Positions 52,562 through 62,649 of a DNA stretch of 64,000 nt are shown one piece after another. The translations under genes and the position numbers were made by a program. The DNA is from Lachnospiraceae bacterium GAM79 (GTDB taxonomy: Bacteria; Bacillota; Clostridia; Lachnospirales; Lachnospiraceae): NCBI GenBank assembly GCA_003584705.1, contig AP018536.1:1550001-1614000 (forward strand), given 5' to 3'. The first letter of the stretch is position 1; every line of letters begins with the position of its first letter. The notes below the pieces were generated by a model. It had not been told where the DNA came from, made no database searches, and saw only the letters and a program-made list of their open reading frames with translations.

Positions 52562-54652
52562 ATGTATCAAAGTTACAAGATGGATCTTGCAGGCAGACCT
52601 CTGGTGGTTGATATCAACCGTGTAGGTAAGCAGGCAAACGGATGTGCATTCATGCACTATGGTGATACCACTGTTCTCTGTACCGCAACCGCTTCCGAGA
52701 AGCCCAGAGACGGTATCGATTTCTTCCCTCTGAGTGTAGAGTATGAAGAGAAGATGTACGCTGTGGGTAAGATCCCCGGCGGTTTCAACAAGAGAGAAGG
52801 CAAGGCAAGTGAGAATGCTATTCTGACCAGCCGTGTCATCGACAGACCCATGCGTCCCCTGTTCCCCAAGGATTACCGTAATGATGTAACCCTGAACAAC
52901 ATGGTAATGAGCGTGGATCCCGAGTGTCGTCCGGAGTTGGTGGCTATGATCGGTGCAGCTATCGCTACCTGCATTTCCGATATTCCTTTCGATGGCCCCT
53001 GCGCTATGACCCAGGTAGGCATGATCGATGGCGAGTTCATCATCAATCCCAGCCAGGAGCAGTGGAAGAAAGGTGATCTGAACCTGACCGTTGCTTCCAC
53101 CAGAGAAAAGGTGATCATGATCGAGGCAGGAGCGAACGAGATTCCTGAAGCAACCATGATCGAAGCAATTTATAAGGCTCACGAAGTGAACCAGACCATC
53201 ATTGCTTTTATCGACAAGATTGTAGCAGAAGTAGGCAAGAAGAAGCATGAGTACACCAGCTGTGCAGTGCCCGCTGAAATGTTCGAGGAGATGAAGAAGA
53301 TCGTATCTCCCGCTGAGATGGAAGAAGCTGTATTCACCGATGATAAGCAGACCCGTGAGGAGAATATCCGTGTGATCACCGACAAGTTGACCGAGGCTTT
53401 CGCTGAGAACGAAGAGTGGCTGGCTATCTTAGGTGAGGCAGTATACCAGTATGAGAAGAAGACCGTTCGTAAGATGATCCTGAAAGATCACAAGCGTCCC
53501 GATGGACGTGCAATCACCCAGATCCGTCCTCTGGCAGCAGAAGTAGACATCATCCCCCGTGTACATGGTTCCGCTATGTTCACCCGTGGACAGACCCAGA
53601 TCTGTAACGTATGTACTCTGGCACCTCTGTCCGAGCAGCAGAAGATCGATGGCCTGGATGAGAACGAAGTAAGCAAGAGATATATGCATCACTATAACTT
53701 CCCTTCCTATTCCGTAGGTGAGACCAAGCCTTCCCGCGGACCCGGAAGACGTGAGATCGGTCACGGCGCTCTGGCTGAGAGAGCCCTGATCCCCGTACTG
53801 CCCAGTGAGGACGAGTTCCCTTATGCAATTCGTACCGTATCTGAGACTTTTGAATCCAACGGATCTACCTCCATGGCATCCACCTGTGCTTCCTGCATGT
53901 CCCTGATGGCAGCAGGCGTACCCATCAAGAAGATGGTAGCAGGTATTTCCTGTGGTCTGGTAACCGGCGAGACCGATGACGATTTCGTTCTGCTGACCGA
54001 TATCCAGGGACTGGAAGACTTCTTCGGAGATATGGACTTTAAGGTAACCGGTACTACCGAAGGTATTACTGCGATCCAGATGGATATTAAGATCCACGGT
54101 CTGACCAGACCTATCGTAGAAGGCGCTATTGCAAGATGCCGTGATGCAAGACTGTTCATCATGGATACCTGCATGAAGCCCGCTATCTCTGCTCCCAGAA
54201 CAGAGGTTGGCAAGTACGCTCCCAAGATCATCTCCATTCAGATCGATCCCGACAGAATCGGTGATGTAGTAGGACAGCGTGGTAAGACCATCAATGAGAT
54301 CATTGCCCGTACCGGTGTGAAGATCGATATCACCGATGACGGTAAGGTATCTATCTGCGGTACTGACAAGGAAATGATGGATAAGGCTCTGGAGATGGTG
54401 AAGATCATCACCACCGATTTCGAAGAGGGCCAGATCTTCAAGGGTAAGGTAGTCAGCATCAAGGAGTTCGGTGCATTCATCGAGTTCGCACCCGGCAAGG
54501 AAGGCATGGTACACATCTCCAAGATCGCCAAGGAGAGAATCAACCGTGTAGAAGATGTTCTGACTCTGGGCGATGTAGTGACTGTAGTATGCCTGGGTAA
54601 GGATAAGATGGGCAGAATCAGCTTCTCCATGAAGGATGTAGCACAGCAGTAA
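52562..54652 (+). CDS. pnp: Polyribonucleotide nucleotidyltransferase (PNPase)
   Basis: Phosphorolytic 3'-5' exoribonuclease, 696 aa. Two RNase PH domains are separated by a helical domain; the second has the motif SNGSTSMASTCASC and DFFGDMDFKVTGT. C-terminal KH (IGDVVGQRGKTINEI) and S1 (GKVVSIKEFGAFIEF) domains are complete. It has an exceptionally structured leader, as expected if PNPase controls its own mRNA. Confidence 0.98.
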   Translation: MYQSYKMDLAGRPLVVDINRVGKQANGCAFMHYGDTTVLCTATASEKPRDGIDFFPLSVEYEEKMYAVGKIPGGFNKREGKASENAILTSRVIDRPMRPLFPKDYRNDVTLNNMVMSVDPECRPELVAMIGAAIATCISDIPFDGPCAMTQVGMIDGEFIINPSQEQWKKGDLNLTVASTREKVIMIEAGANEIPEATMIEAIYKAHEVNQTIIAFIDKIVAEVGKKKHEYTSCAVPAEMFEEMKKIVSPAEMEEAVFTDDKQTREENIRVITDKLTEAFAENEEWLAILGEAVYQYEKKTVRKMILKDHKRPDGRAITQIRPLAAEVDIIPRVHGSAMFTRGQTQICNVCTLAPLSEQQKIDGLDENEVSKRYMHHYNFPSYSVGETKPSRGPGRREIGHGALAERALIPVLPSEDEFPYAIRTVSETFESNGSTSMASTCASCMSLMAAGVPIKKMVAGISCGLVTGETDDDFVLLTDIQGLEDFFGDMDFKVTGTTEGITAIQMDIKIHGLTRPIVEGAIARCRDARLFIMDTCMKPAISAPRTEVGKYAPKIISIQIDPDRIGDVVGQRGKTINEIIARTGVKIDITDDGKVSICGTDKEMMDKALEMVKIITTDFEEGQIFKGKVVSIKEFGAFIEFAPGKEGMVHISKIAKERINRVEDVLTLGDVVTVVCLGKDKMGRISFSMKDVAQQ

Positions 54653-54698
54653 GCTGTAAGAACGCAAGGCATAAGAATATAAGATATAAAATAAGAAA

Positions 54699-54736
54699 GG
54701 ATCGCTGCATAGTGTACTGTGCAGAGGTCCTTTTTT
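54699..54736 (+). terminator. Terminator of pnp
   Basis: GGATCGCTGCA / TGCAGAGGTCC stem (imperfect) followed by TTTTTT. Confidence 0.85.
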
Positions 54737-54912
54737 GTGTATACGATGAGCCAAGTACAGATTTGTGCTTGCACAAGAATCGGTATTTGGTAAATGTACA
54801 CCATCGAGCTTTTAAGCGAGATGGTGTATAAAGTATATGAAACGGGCGGAAGACAGTCAGCCGGATCTGCCTGGAATGAGGCAGCAAGAAGTGACATTTG
54901 AAAAAGGGCACA

Positions 54913-54944
54913 AAAAAAGCACCTACATGACGGTATAGGCGCTT
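54913..54944 (-). terminator. Terminator of rpsT
   Basis: Read on the minus strand: AGCGCCTA / TAGGTGCT stem (one G-U) followed by seven T. Confidence 0.85.
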
Positions 54945-54980
54945 TTGTATGTCTTAAATTCTGTACCAGTGCAAGAAAAA

Positions 54981-55244
54981 TTAAGCCATTCCGTTGACAG
55001 CTTTGCTCAGACGGGAAACCTTTCTTGCAGCATTGTTCTTGTGGTAAACGCCCTTAGAAGTAGCCATCTCGATGGTCTTGGTAGCAGCGGTTAATTCAGC
55101 CTTAGCTGCTTCCTTGTCACCGGTCTCGATTGCAGCGTATACCTTCTTGATAGCGGTCTTAACGCCGGATCTGATAGCTTTGTTTCTGTCAGCTCTTGTG
55201 CGGGATACTAAAATTCTCTTTTTTGCAGATTTAATGTTAGCCAA
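54981..55244 (-). CDS. rpsT: Ribosomal protein S20
   Basis: 87-aa small-subunit protein (MANIKSAKKRILVSRTRADRNKAIRSG...). The family start MANIKSAKKR fixes initiation at a TTG codon (55242-55244 on the plus strand), which has GGAGGTG 7 bp upstream. The ATG at 55259 is in frame, but it lies before that site and is not used. A weak start codon is common for S20, whose expression is under translational control. Confidence 0.95.
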   Translation of the reverse strand: MANIKSAKKRILVSRTRADRNKAIRSGVKTAIKKVYAAIETGDKEAAKAELTAATKTIEMATSKGVYHKNNAARKVSRLSKAVNGMA

Positions 55245-55340
55245 GTCGTACACCTCCATAATGTATACAATAAAATTATAATTTACAAGAAATGTTTCAC
55301 TTTAGCCAGACACGGAAGACTAACGTAAACATACTATTGT

Positions 55341-55369
55341 ATTTTAGACAATCTGGGAGCTTTTGTCAA
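55341..55369 (-). promoter_or_regulatory. Promoter of rpsT
   Basis: Minus-strand TTGACA (55364-55369), 17-bp spacer and TAAAAT-type -10 (55341-55346), giving a leader of about 90 nt. Confidence 0.75.
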
Positions 55370-55432
55370 TACATATTTTGCGGATTTTTGTAAAAAATGT
55401 ATTGATAAGAAAGGCAGACAGAGGGTGAAAAA

Positions 55433-56353
55433 ATGGAAATTTTTCAGATCAGAACAGACCTGGCTCTGGAGGCAAGAGAAAGTGTCAATGAAGAGGAAAG
55501 CAAACTGCGGGGGGTGTCGGTGGACGAGCACTATGAGGAAGAGACGGATATCCGCATTACCAAGGTGACCATCGATACGAAAAATGCGGAAAAAACACTG
55601 GGAAAGCCCATGGGTGTCTATGTGACCATGGAGGCACCGGCCATGGTGGAACCGGATGACGATTACCACAGGGAAATCTCGGAGGCGTTAGCGGAGGAAC
55701 TTTTGAAAATGATGCCCGGGGAAGCGGAGGAGCTGTCGGTATTGATCGTGGGGCTGGGGAACCGGGAAGTGACGGCGGACGCTCTGGGACCGCAGGTGGT
55801 GGACAATCTGCTGATCACCAGACACGTGGTCAGAGCCTACGGCAAAGCAGCCTACAACTGTACCCGTATGAATCTGGTCAGCAGTATTGAGCCGGGGGTA
55901 ATGGCGAAGACCGGTATGGAGACGGCAGAAATCATAAGCGGTGTGGTGAAGGAGACGCAACCGGATGTGCTGATCGCGGTGGATGCGCTGGCGGCCCGCA
56001 GCACCAGAAGATTGAACCGTACGATCCAGATCACCAATACCGGCATTCAGCCCGGCTCCGGCGTGGGCAATCACCGCAATGCCCTGACCGAAGAGACCCT
56101 GGGCGTACCGGTAATTGCCATCGGGATCCCCACGGTGGTGGATGCCGCCACGATTGTGGGAGATGCACTGGAGAAGCTGATGAGCGGGGAAAAGGAGTTC
56201 GATGCGGTCAAATATATGGGACAGCACCGCATGGCTTTTGCAGAACTGAACAATATGTATATGACCGGAAAGGATATCGATTCTGTGATCAAACGGGTCA
56301 GCTACACGGTCTCCGAGGGAATCAATATTGCCATGGAAAAAAACTGGGCGTAA
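55433..56353 (+). CDS. gpr: Germination protease GPR
   Basis: Aspartic-type protease that degrades small acid-soluble proteins when spores germinate; made as a zymogen in the forespore. 306 aa with the family start FQIRTDLALEARE, the conserved VDEHYEEETDIRITKVTI region near the pro-peptide and LIVGLGNREVTADALGPQVV. GAGGGTG precedes the ATG. The gpr-spoIIP-lepA-hemW order is conserved in Firmicutes. In Bacillus it is a sigma-F/sigma-G target; no clear matching promoter was found here. Confidence 0.96.
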   Translation: MEIFQIRTDLALEARESVNEEESKLRGVSVDEHYEEETDIRITKVTIDTKNAEKTLGKPMGVYVTMEAPAMVEPDDDYHREISEALAEELLKMMPGEAEELSVLIVGLGNREVTADALGPQVVDNLLITRHVVRAYGKAAYNCTRMNLVSSIEPGVMAKTGMETAEIISGVVKETQPDVLIAVDALAARSTRRLNRTIQITNTGIQPGSGVGNHRNALTEETLGVPVIAIGIPTVVDAATIVGDALEKLMSGEKEFDAVKYMGQHRMAFAELNNMYMTGKDIDSVIKRVSYTVSEGINIAMEKNWA

Positions 56354-56371
56354 CTGCATATATATAGAATA

Positions 56372-56470
56372 ACAGTTCATGAGTTGAGCACCGGATTACG
56401 AGCAAAGGTAGTCACGAAGTGACGTAAGAGCAGGTCAAGGCGACTTTGCGACTGACGCGGGCTGAACTGT
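56372..56470. repeat. Palindromic repeat-like element between gpr and spoIIP
   Basis: About 99 bp bounded by ACAGTTCA / TGAACTGT. Inside are GTCAC-GAA-GTGAC (56411-56423) and a second hairpin around GGCGACTTTGCGACT. It looks like a REP or small MITE; only one copy is in the window. It would separate spoIIP from gpr transcription or form a leader for spoIIP. Confidence 0.6.
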
Positions 56471-56505
56471 CGTAACAAAAAAAGTGCGGAAGGAGAGTGC
56501 GGACC

Positions 56506-57660
56506 GTGAAGAATCCGAAAAATACTGTCTGGCGGATCGCACTGTTTTTGCTGACAGTTGTCTGTGGGCTTTTGATGGCGGATCGGGGAGAAAATGAGTT
56601 TCCGGTATTTGCCTGTTCCGAAGCTTTGTCAGGAGAAAGCGGCAGTACCGGATTACTGCTGCAGCAGAATATGTGGGAAGTAGTACCGCTGTTAGGCTAT
56701 GGTATTGTGGAGCAGCAGGGGACACAGAATCCGGAGGAGGATGAGACTACCTGCCGGACCCTGACTACCGAAGATCTGATCAGCGAAGAACTTCTCCTTC
56801 CGCAGCCGGAGGAAACGCAGCAGACGGCCCTTATCCCGGAGAGTGTGGAGACAACAGCCGGGACTGCATTGAGCAATTTTCGTCCGGCGGTACAACAGGT
56901 GCAGATTGACCGCACACAGCTTGCGGATTATGAGACACTGGTACGGAATTTTTATGCCATAGATGCCAATACCATGGCAGGCAGCGATCAGTTATCCGTG
57001 GAAAAACTGCTGGGAATGGATATGACGTTGCCACAGGAAGGTGACGGACCACAGATCCTGATCTATCACACCCATTCCCAGGAGGCTTTTGCGGATTCGG
57101 TTCCGGGAGATGTGAACACCGGTATCGTGGGAGTGGGAGAGTGTCTGACCAAGATCCTGACAGAACAATATGGTTACCGGGTGCTGCACCATACCGGTCA
57201 ATATGATGTGGAGACCAGAGACAATGCGTATTCCCGGGCACTTCCGGCAGTGGAACAGATCCTTGCGGAGAATCCCTCTATCCAGGTGATCATCGATCTG
57301 CACCGGGATGAGGTGGCGGAAGAGACAAAGCTGGTGACGGATATTCAAGGGAGACCCACGGCAAGATTTATGTTCTTTAACGGTCTGAGCAGGACCCGCA
57401 AGACGGGAGATATTGACTACCTGGCCAACGAGAACCAGGAGGCCAATCTGGCGTTCTCTTTTCAGATGCAGTTGAAGGCGGCGGAGTATTACCCGGGACT
57501 GACCCGCAGGATCTATCTGAAGGGCTACCGCTACAATATGCATCTGCGTCCCCGGACACTTCTGGTGGAACTGGGAGCCCAGAACAATACTGTGGAGGAG
57601 GCCATAAATGCCTGTGATCCTCTGGCACATATTCTGGATATGGTGCTTAAGGGAGAGTAG
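56506..57660 (+). CDS. spoIIP: Stage II sporulation protein P (SpoIIP)
   Basis: Peptidoglycan amidase/endopeptidase of the DMP engulfment complex. N-terminal membrane anchor (about residues 12-30), a variable region, then the SpoIIP domain (about 175-384) with the metal-binding His in ILIYHTHSQEAF and in DLHRDEV. 384 aa from the GTG at 56506, which has GGAAGGAG 9-10 bp upstream; the GTG at 56497 is too close. The partner SpoIID is not in the window. Confidence 0.95.
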   Translation: MKNPKNTVWRIALFLLTVVCGLLMADRGENEFPVFACSEALSGESGSTGLLLQQNMWEVVPLLGYGIVEQQGTQNPEEDETTCRTLTTEDLISEELLLPQPEETQQTALIPESVETTAGTALSNFRPAVQQVQIDRTQLADYETLVRNFYAIDANTMAGSDQLSVEKLLGMDMTLPQEGDGPQILIYHTHSQEAFADSVPGDVNTGIVGVGECLTKILTEQYGYRVLHHTGQYDVETRDNAYSRALPAVEQILAENPSIQVIIDLHRDEVAEETKLVTDIQGRPTARFMFFNGLSRTRKTGDIDYLANENQEANLAFSFQMQLKAAEYYPGLTRRIYLKGYRYNMHLRPRTLLVELGAQNNTVEEAINACDPLAHILDMVLKGE

Positions 57661-57771
57661 CGGTACATAAAAGCAGGATAAGACAACGAATCGAAGTAAA
57701 ATCATAGACAAGAATGCGGAATTTATGCTACAATCGTTAGATGCAAGAATATGTCAGGAAAGGACAGTAGT

Positions 57772-59589
57772 ATGGCAGCAATAGATCAGAGCAAAATCCG
57801 CAATTTTTGTATTGTGGCACACATAGATCACGGCAAATCCACCCTGGCGGACCGTATCATTGAGAAGACCGGTCTGCTTACCAGCAGAGAGATGCAGGCA
57901 CAGGTCCTGGACAATATGGATCTGGAGAGAGAGCGTGGCATTACCATCAAGGCACAGGCCGTGCGTACCGTATATAAAGCACAGGACGGAGAGGAATACA
58001 TTTTCAACCTCATCGATACTCCGGGCCATGTGGATTTCAATTATGAGGTCAGCCGTTCCCTGGCGGCCTGCGACGGCGCCATTCTGGTGGTGGATGCGGC
58101 ACAGGGCATTGAGGCACAGACACTGGCCAATGTCTATCTGGCACTGGATCATGATCTGGATGTTTTCCCGGTCATCAACAAGATCGATCTGCCCAGCGCA
58201 GATCCCCAGAGAGTCATTGAAGAGATCGAGGACGTCATCGGTATCGAGGCACAGGATGCTCCGCTGATCTCTGCGAAAAACGGCATCGGTATTGAGGAAG
58301 TCTTAGAGCAGATCGTGAAAAAGATCCCATCCCCCAAGGGGAATCCGGACAACCCTTTACAGGCACTGATCTTTGACTCTGTATATGATTCCTATAAGGG
58401 TGTTATCATTTTCTGCCGTGTCATGGAAGGCACAGTGAAAAAGGGTACCATGATCCGCATGATGGCTACCGGAGCGAAGGAAGAGGTCGTGGAGGTCGGT
58501 TATTTCGGAGCGGGACAGTTTATCCCCTGTGACGAGCTTTCTGCCGGAATGGTAGGCTACATCACGGCTTCCATCAAGAATGTAAAAGATACAGCAGTGG
58601 GTGATACCGTAACGGACGACAACAATCCCTGCGCAGAACCTCTGCCCGGTTATAAAAAGGTACAGTCCATGGTATATTGTGGATTATATCCCGCAGACGG
58701 TTCCAAGTACCCGGATCTGAGAGATGCGCTGGAGAAGTTACAGTTGAACGATGCGTCCCTGTTCTATGAACCGGAGACTTCTGTGGCACTGGGATTTGGC
58801 TTCCGGTGCGGATTTCTGGGACTGCTGCATCTGGAGATCATTCAGGAACGACTGGAGAGAGAGTACAATCTGGATCTGGTGACTACCGCCCCCGGCGTTG
58901 TCTATAAGGTGCATAAGACCAATGGGGAAGTAATTGAGTTGACCAATCCTTCCAATCTGCCGGATCCCTCCGAGATCGAATATATGGAAGAACCGGTGGT
59001 AAATGCAGAGATCATGGTGACTTCCGAATTTATCGGTTCCATCATGGAACTGTGTCAGGAGCGCCGCGGCAAATACCTCGGCATGGAATACATCGAGGGC
59101 ACCAGAGCGTTGTTGAAATACGAACTGCCCCTGAACGAGATCATTTATGATTTCTTTGATGCTTTAAAATCCCGTTCCCGTGGTTACGCATCTTTTGATT
59201 ACGATCTGAAGGGTTACGAGAGATCGAATCTGGTGAAGCTGGACATTCTGATCAACCGCGAGGAAGTGGATGCCCTGTCCTTCATCGTCTGTGCAGATTC
59301 CGCTTACGAGAGAGGACGTAGGATGTGTGAAAAGCTGAAGGACGAGATTCCCAGACACCTCTTCGAGATTCCTATCCAGGCAGCCATCGGCGGCAAGGTC
59401 ATTGCCAGAGAAACGGTAAAGGCCATGCGTAAGGATGTGCTGGCGAAATGTTACGGCGGTGATATTACCCGTAAGAAGAAGCTGTTGGAGAAGCAGAAAG
59501 AGGGTAAAAAGCGTATGCGTCAGTTCGGCAATGTAGAGATCCCGCAGAAGGCATTTATGAGTGTTCTGAAGCTGGATGATAAAAACTGA
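57772..59589 (+). CDS. lepA: Elongation factor 4 (LepA)
   Basis: Ribosome-associated GTPase that acts on stalled or back-tracked ribosomes. G1 [10 protein letters not shown]3 DTPGH, G4 NKID, then EF-G-like domains III and V and the unique C-terminal domain ending in [12 protein letters not shown]. 605 aa from the ATG at 57772 with AGGAAAGGA upstream; the in-frame ATG at 57751 covers that site. Usual neighbour of hemW. Confidence 0.97.
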   Translation: MAAIDQSKIRNFCIVAHIDHGKSTLADRIIEKTGLLTSREMQAQVLDNMDLERERGITIKAQAVRTVYKAQDGEEYIFNLIDTPGHVDFNYEVSRSLAACDGAILVVDAAQGIEAQTLANVYLALDHDLDVFPVINKIDLPSADPQRVIEEIEDVIGIEAQDAPLISAKNGIGIEEVLEQIVKKIPSPKGNPDNPLQALIFDSVYDSYKGVIIFCRVMEGTVKKGTMIRMMATGAKEEVVEVGYFGAGQFIPCDELSAGMVGYITASIKNVKDTAVGDTVTDDNNPCAEPLPGYKKVQSMVYCGLYPADGSKYPDLRDALEKLQLNDASLFYEPETSVALGFGFRCGFLGLLHLEIIQERLEREYNLDLVTTAPGVVYKVHKTNGEVIELTNPSNLPDPSEIEYMEEPVVNAEIMVTSEFIGSIMELCQERRGKYLGMEYIEGTRALLKYELPLNEIIYDFFDALKSRSRGYASFDYDLKGYERSNLVKLDILINREEVDALSFIVCADSAYERGRRMCEKLKDEIPRHLFEIPIQAAIGGKVIARETVKAMRKDVLAKCYGGDITRKKKLLEKQKEGKKRMRQFGNVEIPQKAFMSVLKLDDKN

Positions 59590-59610
59590 TGAAGTAATTG
59601 AAGGAGCAAT

Positions 59611-60774
59611 ATGAATAAAAAGGAACTGGAATTATACATTCATATTCCCTTTTGCGTAAGAAAGTGCAGCTATTGTGATTTCCTGTCTGCCCCTGCCACG
59701 GAGCAGACAAGGGAAGCCTATATGGCTGCACTTTTTGCAGAGATCGGGGGAAGAGCAAAAGATTACAGTGACCGTACCGTGACCAGTATATTTATCGGAG
59801 GAGGTACGCCGTCGTTGTTGTCCGGGGAACAGATCGGGCAGTTGATGGACTGTATCAGAGAGCAGTTCGCAATGGCACAGGACGCGGAGATCACCATGGA
59901 GGTGAATCCGGGGACGGCCAGCGCAGAGAAACTTCGGAATTTTTACACGGCAGGAATCAACCGTCTCAGTATCGGTATGCAGTCTGCCCAGGCAGAAGAA
60001 CTGAAAAATCTGGGCAGGATCCATGATTTTGAAGGTTTCTGCCAGGTGTACCGGGAGGCTGTGGAGGCAGGATTTACGAATATCAATGTGGATATCATGA
60101 GCGGACTGCCGGGACAGACGCTTGCAAGCTATCGGGACACGCTGGAAAAGGTGCTGCACTTAGAACCCATGCCGCAGCATATCTCTGCCTACAGCCTGAT
60201 CGTGGAGGAGGGAACCCCTTTTGCGGCCATGGCAGAGAGGGGAGAATTGCCCTTGCCGGAGGAAGAGACGGAGCGTGCCATGTATGAGGAGACCATAGAG
60301 GTGCTGGCAAAGTATGGGTTCCATCGGTATGAGATTTCCAACTATGCCAGGGATGGTTATGAATGCAGACATAATGTGGGCTATTGGATCCGCAGGGATT
60401 ACCTGGGATTCGGTATCGGTGCGGCATCCCTTATCGATAATGTGCGGTTTCAGAACGAAAAGAGTCTGGGAGCTTATCTGGCACATCCGCTGGAAAGCAG
60501 GGAAGAGGAGCAGACACTGACGGTACAGGACCGGATGGAGGAGACCATGTTTCTGGGACTGCGGCTGACAAGAGGAGTATCCTGTGTGGATTTTGCAGAA
60601 CAATACGGCAGGACTGTGGAGGAAGTCTACGGAGAAGTGATCGCCCGGAATGTGGCGGATGGTCTTTTGACCGTTACGGAGAGGAAAGAGAACCAGAAAA
60701 AAGACCGGTTTCTGGCACTGACAAAGAGAGGACTGGATCTGAGCAATTACGTGATGGCGCAGTTTTTATTCTGA
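59611..60774 (+). CDS. hemW: Radical SAM heme chaperone HemW
   Basis: Radical SAM protein, formerly called coproporphyrinogen III oxidase-like, now seen as a heme chaperone. The cluster motif is CVRKCSYC (C-x3-C-x2-C) near residue 16, followed by GGGTPSLL and the HemN-type C-terminal domain. 387 aa. AAGGAG precedes the ATG. It follows lepA by 21 bp, a conserved pairing. Confidence 0.95.
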   Translation: MNKKELELYIHIPFCVRKCSYCDFLSAPATEQTREAYMAALFAEIGGRAKDYSDRTVTSIFIGGGTPSLLSGEQIGQLMDCIREQFAMAQDAEITMEVNPGTASAEKLRNFYTAGINRLSIGMQSAQAEELKNLGRIHDFEGFCQVYREAVEAGFTNINVDIMSGLPGQTLASYRDTLEKVLHLEPMPQHISAYSLIVEEGTPFAAMAERGELPLPEEETERAMYEETIEVLAKYGFHRYEISNYARDGYECRHNVGYWIRRDYLGFGIGAASLIDNVRFQNEKSLGAYLAHPLESREEEQTLTVQDRMEETMFLGLRLTRGVSCVDFAEQYGRTVEEVYGEVIARNVADGLLTVTERKENQKKDRFLALTKRGLDLSNYVMAQFLF

Positions 60775-60800
60775 GGAACGTGGGAGACTGACAGGCACTT

Positions 60801-60842
60801 GTGGACAGAAAATCACATAAACTATCATAAGCAACTGTCCAC
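60801..60842 (+). promoter_or_regulatory. Inverted repeat just before the sigK ribosome binding site
   Basis: Perfect GTGGACAG (60801-60808) / CTGTCCAC (60835-60842). The Shine-Dalgarno GGAGGG begins two bases later. It could be a leader hairpin affecting sigK translation or an operator. Confidence 0.5.
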
Positions 60843-60853
60843 GGAGGGATTTT

Positions 60854-61489
60854 TTGAAGACCTTTCAGCAGCCATTAACCGCAGGAGAAGAAGCGTATTA
60901 TATCCGCTTGCTTAGGGAAGGTACCGTGGAAGAATCCAGACAGGCCAGGGAGATCCTGGTGGAGAGGAATCTGCGCCTGGTGGCACACATTGCCAAAAAA
61001 TACCAGAATGTTGAGGAGGACATGGAGGACCTGATCTCTATCGGATGTATCGGACTGATCAAAGCAGTGAATTCTTTTGACTCAGGAAAAGGAAGACTGG
61101 CTACCTATGCCTGCAGATGCATTGATAACGAACTTCTGATGATGCTGCGCAGCCGCAAAAAACTTTCCAGGGAAGTCTCCCTGTATGAACCTATCGGACA
61201 GGATAAGGAAGGAAATGCCATCCATCTGTTGGACGTGATCGAAGAGAAGCAGAAGGACGTGGTGGAGGATCTGGAACTTGACAGAAATATCAGGCGCCTG
61301 TTCCTGGCTCTGGACCACTGTCTTACGGAGCGGGAGTATCGGATTCTGGTGATGCGTTATGGGATCCTGGGCTGTAAAGAACACACACAGCAGGAGGTGG
61401 GAGATGTCCTCGGAATTTCCAGAAGCTATGTCTCACGCATGGAAAAAAGAGCATTGCATAAGCTGGCGGAGGCTCTGCGTGAGGACTAA
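60854..61489 (+). CDS. sigK: Late mother-cell sigma factor SigK
   Basis: 211-aa sigma-70 family protein. FQQPLTAGEEAYYIRLL, RNLRLVAHIAKKYQN, LYEPIGQDKEGNAIHLLDVI and ISRSYVSRMEKRAL are SigK signatures. It starts at a TTG after GGAGGG, at the point corresponding to mature Bacillus SigK, so there is no long inhibitory pro-sequence, as in some clostridia. The gene is intact: no skin element interrupts it here. It follows hemW. Confidence 0.9.
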   Translation: MKTFQQPLTAGEEAYYIRLLREGTVEESRQAREILVERNLRLVAHIAKKYQNVEEDMEDLISIGCIGLIKAVNSFDSGKGRLATYACRCIDNELLMMLRSRKKLSREVSLYEPIGQDKEGNAIHLLDVIEEKQKDVVEDLELDRNIRRLFLALDHCLTEREYRILVMRYGILGCKEHTQQEVGDVLGISRSYVSRMEKRALHKLAEALRED

Positions 61490-61563
61490 ACATCACCTTG
61501 TCAATTAAAGAACACTGTGATATATTTATTTCTATAAGTGACTAAAGATAAGGGGGGACAGGG

Positions 61564-62637
61564 ATGCATTTTGTAAGAACGGAAGACTTGAAGACGGGAA
61601 TGCGTCTGGCAAGACCTGTTTATAATAAGAAGAGTATTCTTTTGTTTGACAGAAATTCCCTTTTGTCATTACAGGCAATAGAAAGTATTCGTAATTTCGG
61701 ATTGATCGGTGTCTATGTACTGGAACCGGCAGAACCGCTTCCACCCCTGACTCAGGAGGACCTGGAGTTCGAACGGTTTCAGATTCAGGCGGTCAGTGCC
61801 ATCGAAGAGGAACAGGATCGTATCCTGAAGACCAGAAAGCAGAACCGTACCCAGTCCATCGCAGATATGGTCATCCGCAATTACGGACACTTGGATGAGA
61901 AAATCAATTTCTACCAGAATCTGAGAAGCCGGGAGGATTATTTCTCCAGACATTCCCTGAACGTGGCAATACTCTGTGCCATGGTTACCCATGTGATGAA
62001 TATCAGACGGGAAGAACAGTATCATACCGTATGTGCTGCCATCCTTCACGATATGGGAAAAGTGAAAAAACATGATGACGTGTATTACGGGGCACCTTAT
62101 ACCAGAGAGGATATGCTGCGGAACTGCGAGACGCAGGAAGAGGCCTACGGTATCATCGAGGAGGCTTTTGCCACCGACGGATCCGGCATCCGCAGGATCT
62201 GCCAACAGGCAGCCAGAAAACAGTTGGACCTGTTCCCGGAAGACGGAGAGAAGAGCAGGTATAGAATGCTGGCCGGAGCCAATGTATTGCTGGTGGCGAA
62301 CCGTTATGATGAGATCACGGCCATGACATTACAGGGAACGGCACAGTCTGAGGTGAAGGCTCTTCAGGAACTTCTGGAGCACCCGGAGGTATATGATCCG
62401 GAGACGGTACGGGCATTGATCCGTTCCATCAATATCCTTCCGCCCGGTGCCAGCGTGGAACTCAGTACGGGAGAGAAAGCACTGGTATTGAATGAAAATG
62501 AAGAAAGTGTACTGCGGCCGACAGTGGTAAGCTTCCGGGATAACAGTATCCTGGATCTGTCCCTTCCCGGGAATGAGGACATCCAGATCGTGGATGTCAT
62601 GAAGACCATGGACAACCGGTACATATTCAATAAATAG
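61564..62637 (+). CDS. HD-domain protein related to the HD-GYP family
   Basis: 357 aa. N-terminal region (about 1-60) resembles the DUF3391-like front part of HD-GYP proteins (MHFVRTEDLKTGMRLARPVYN). The HD domain shows FSRHSLNVAILC and AAILHDMGKV; the region after it lacks a recognisable GYP motif. A cyclic di-GMP phosphodiesterase role is possible but not secure. It is followed by pilT 12 bp later. Confidence 0.75.
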   Translation: MHFVRTEDLKTGMRLARPVYNKKSILLFDRNSLLSLQAIESIRNFGLIGVYVLEPAEPLPPLTQEDLEFERFQIQAVSAIEEEQDRILKTRKQNRTQSIADMVIRNYGHLDEKINFYQNLRSREDYFSRHSLNVAILCAMVTHVMNIRREEQYHTVCAAILHDMGKVKKHDDVYYGAPYTREDMLRNCETQEEAYGIIEEAFATDGSGIRRICQQAARKQLDLFPEDGEKSRYRMLAGANVLLVANRYDEITAMTLQGTAQSEVKALQELLEHPEVYDPETVRALIRSINILPPGASVELSTGEKALVLNENEESVLRPTVVSFRDNSILDLSLPGNEDIQIVDVMKTMDNRYIFNK

Positions 62638-62649
62638 TGAGGAGCAATT

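Larger units (their letters stand above)
54653..54980. other. Intergenic region between convergent pnp and rpsT
   Basis: No gene seen. It contains the two facing terminators listed separately and, between them, a hairpin with 9-bp arms TACACCATC / GATGGTGTA (54797-54828) that has no T-tract. Confidence 0.6.

Noticed and set aside
53429-54754. 441-aa ORF on the minus strand inside pnp
   Set aside because: It is the shadow of a highly biased, highly expressed gene; the plus strand encodes complete PNPase.
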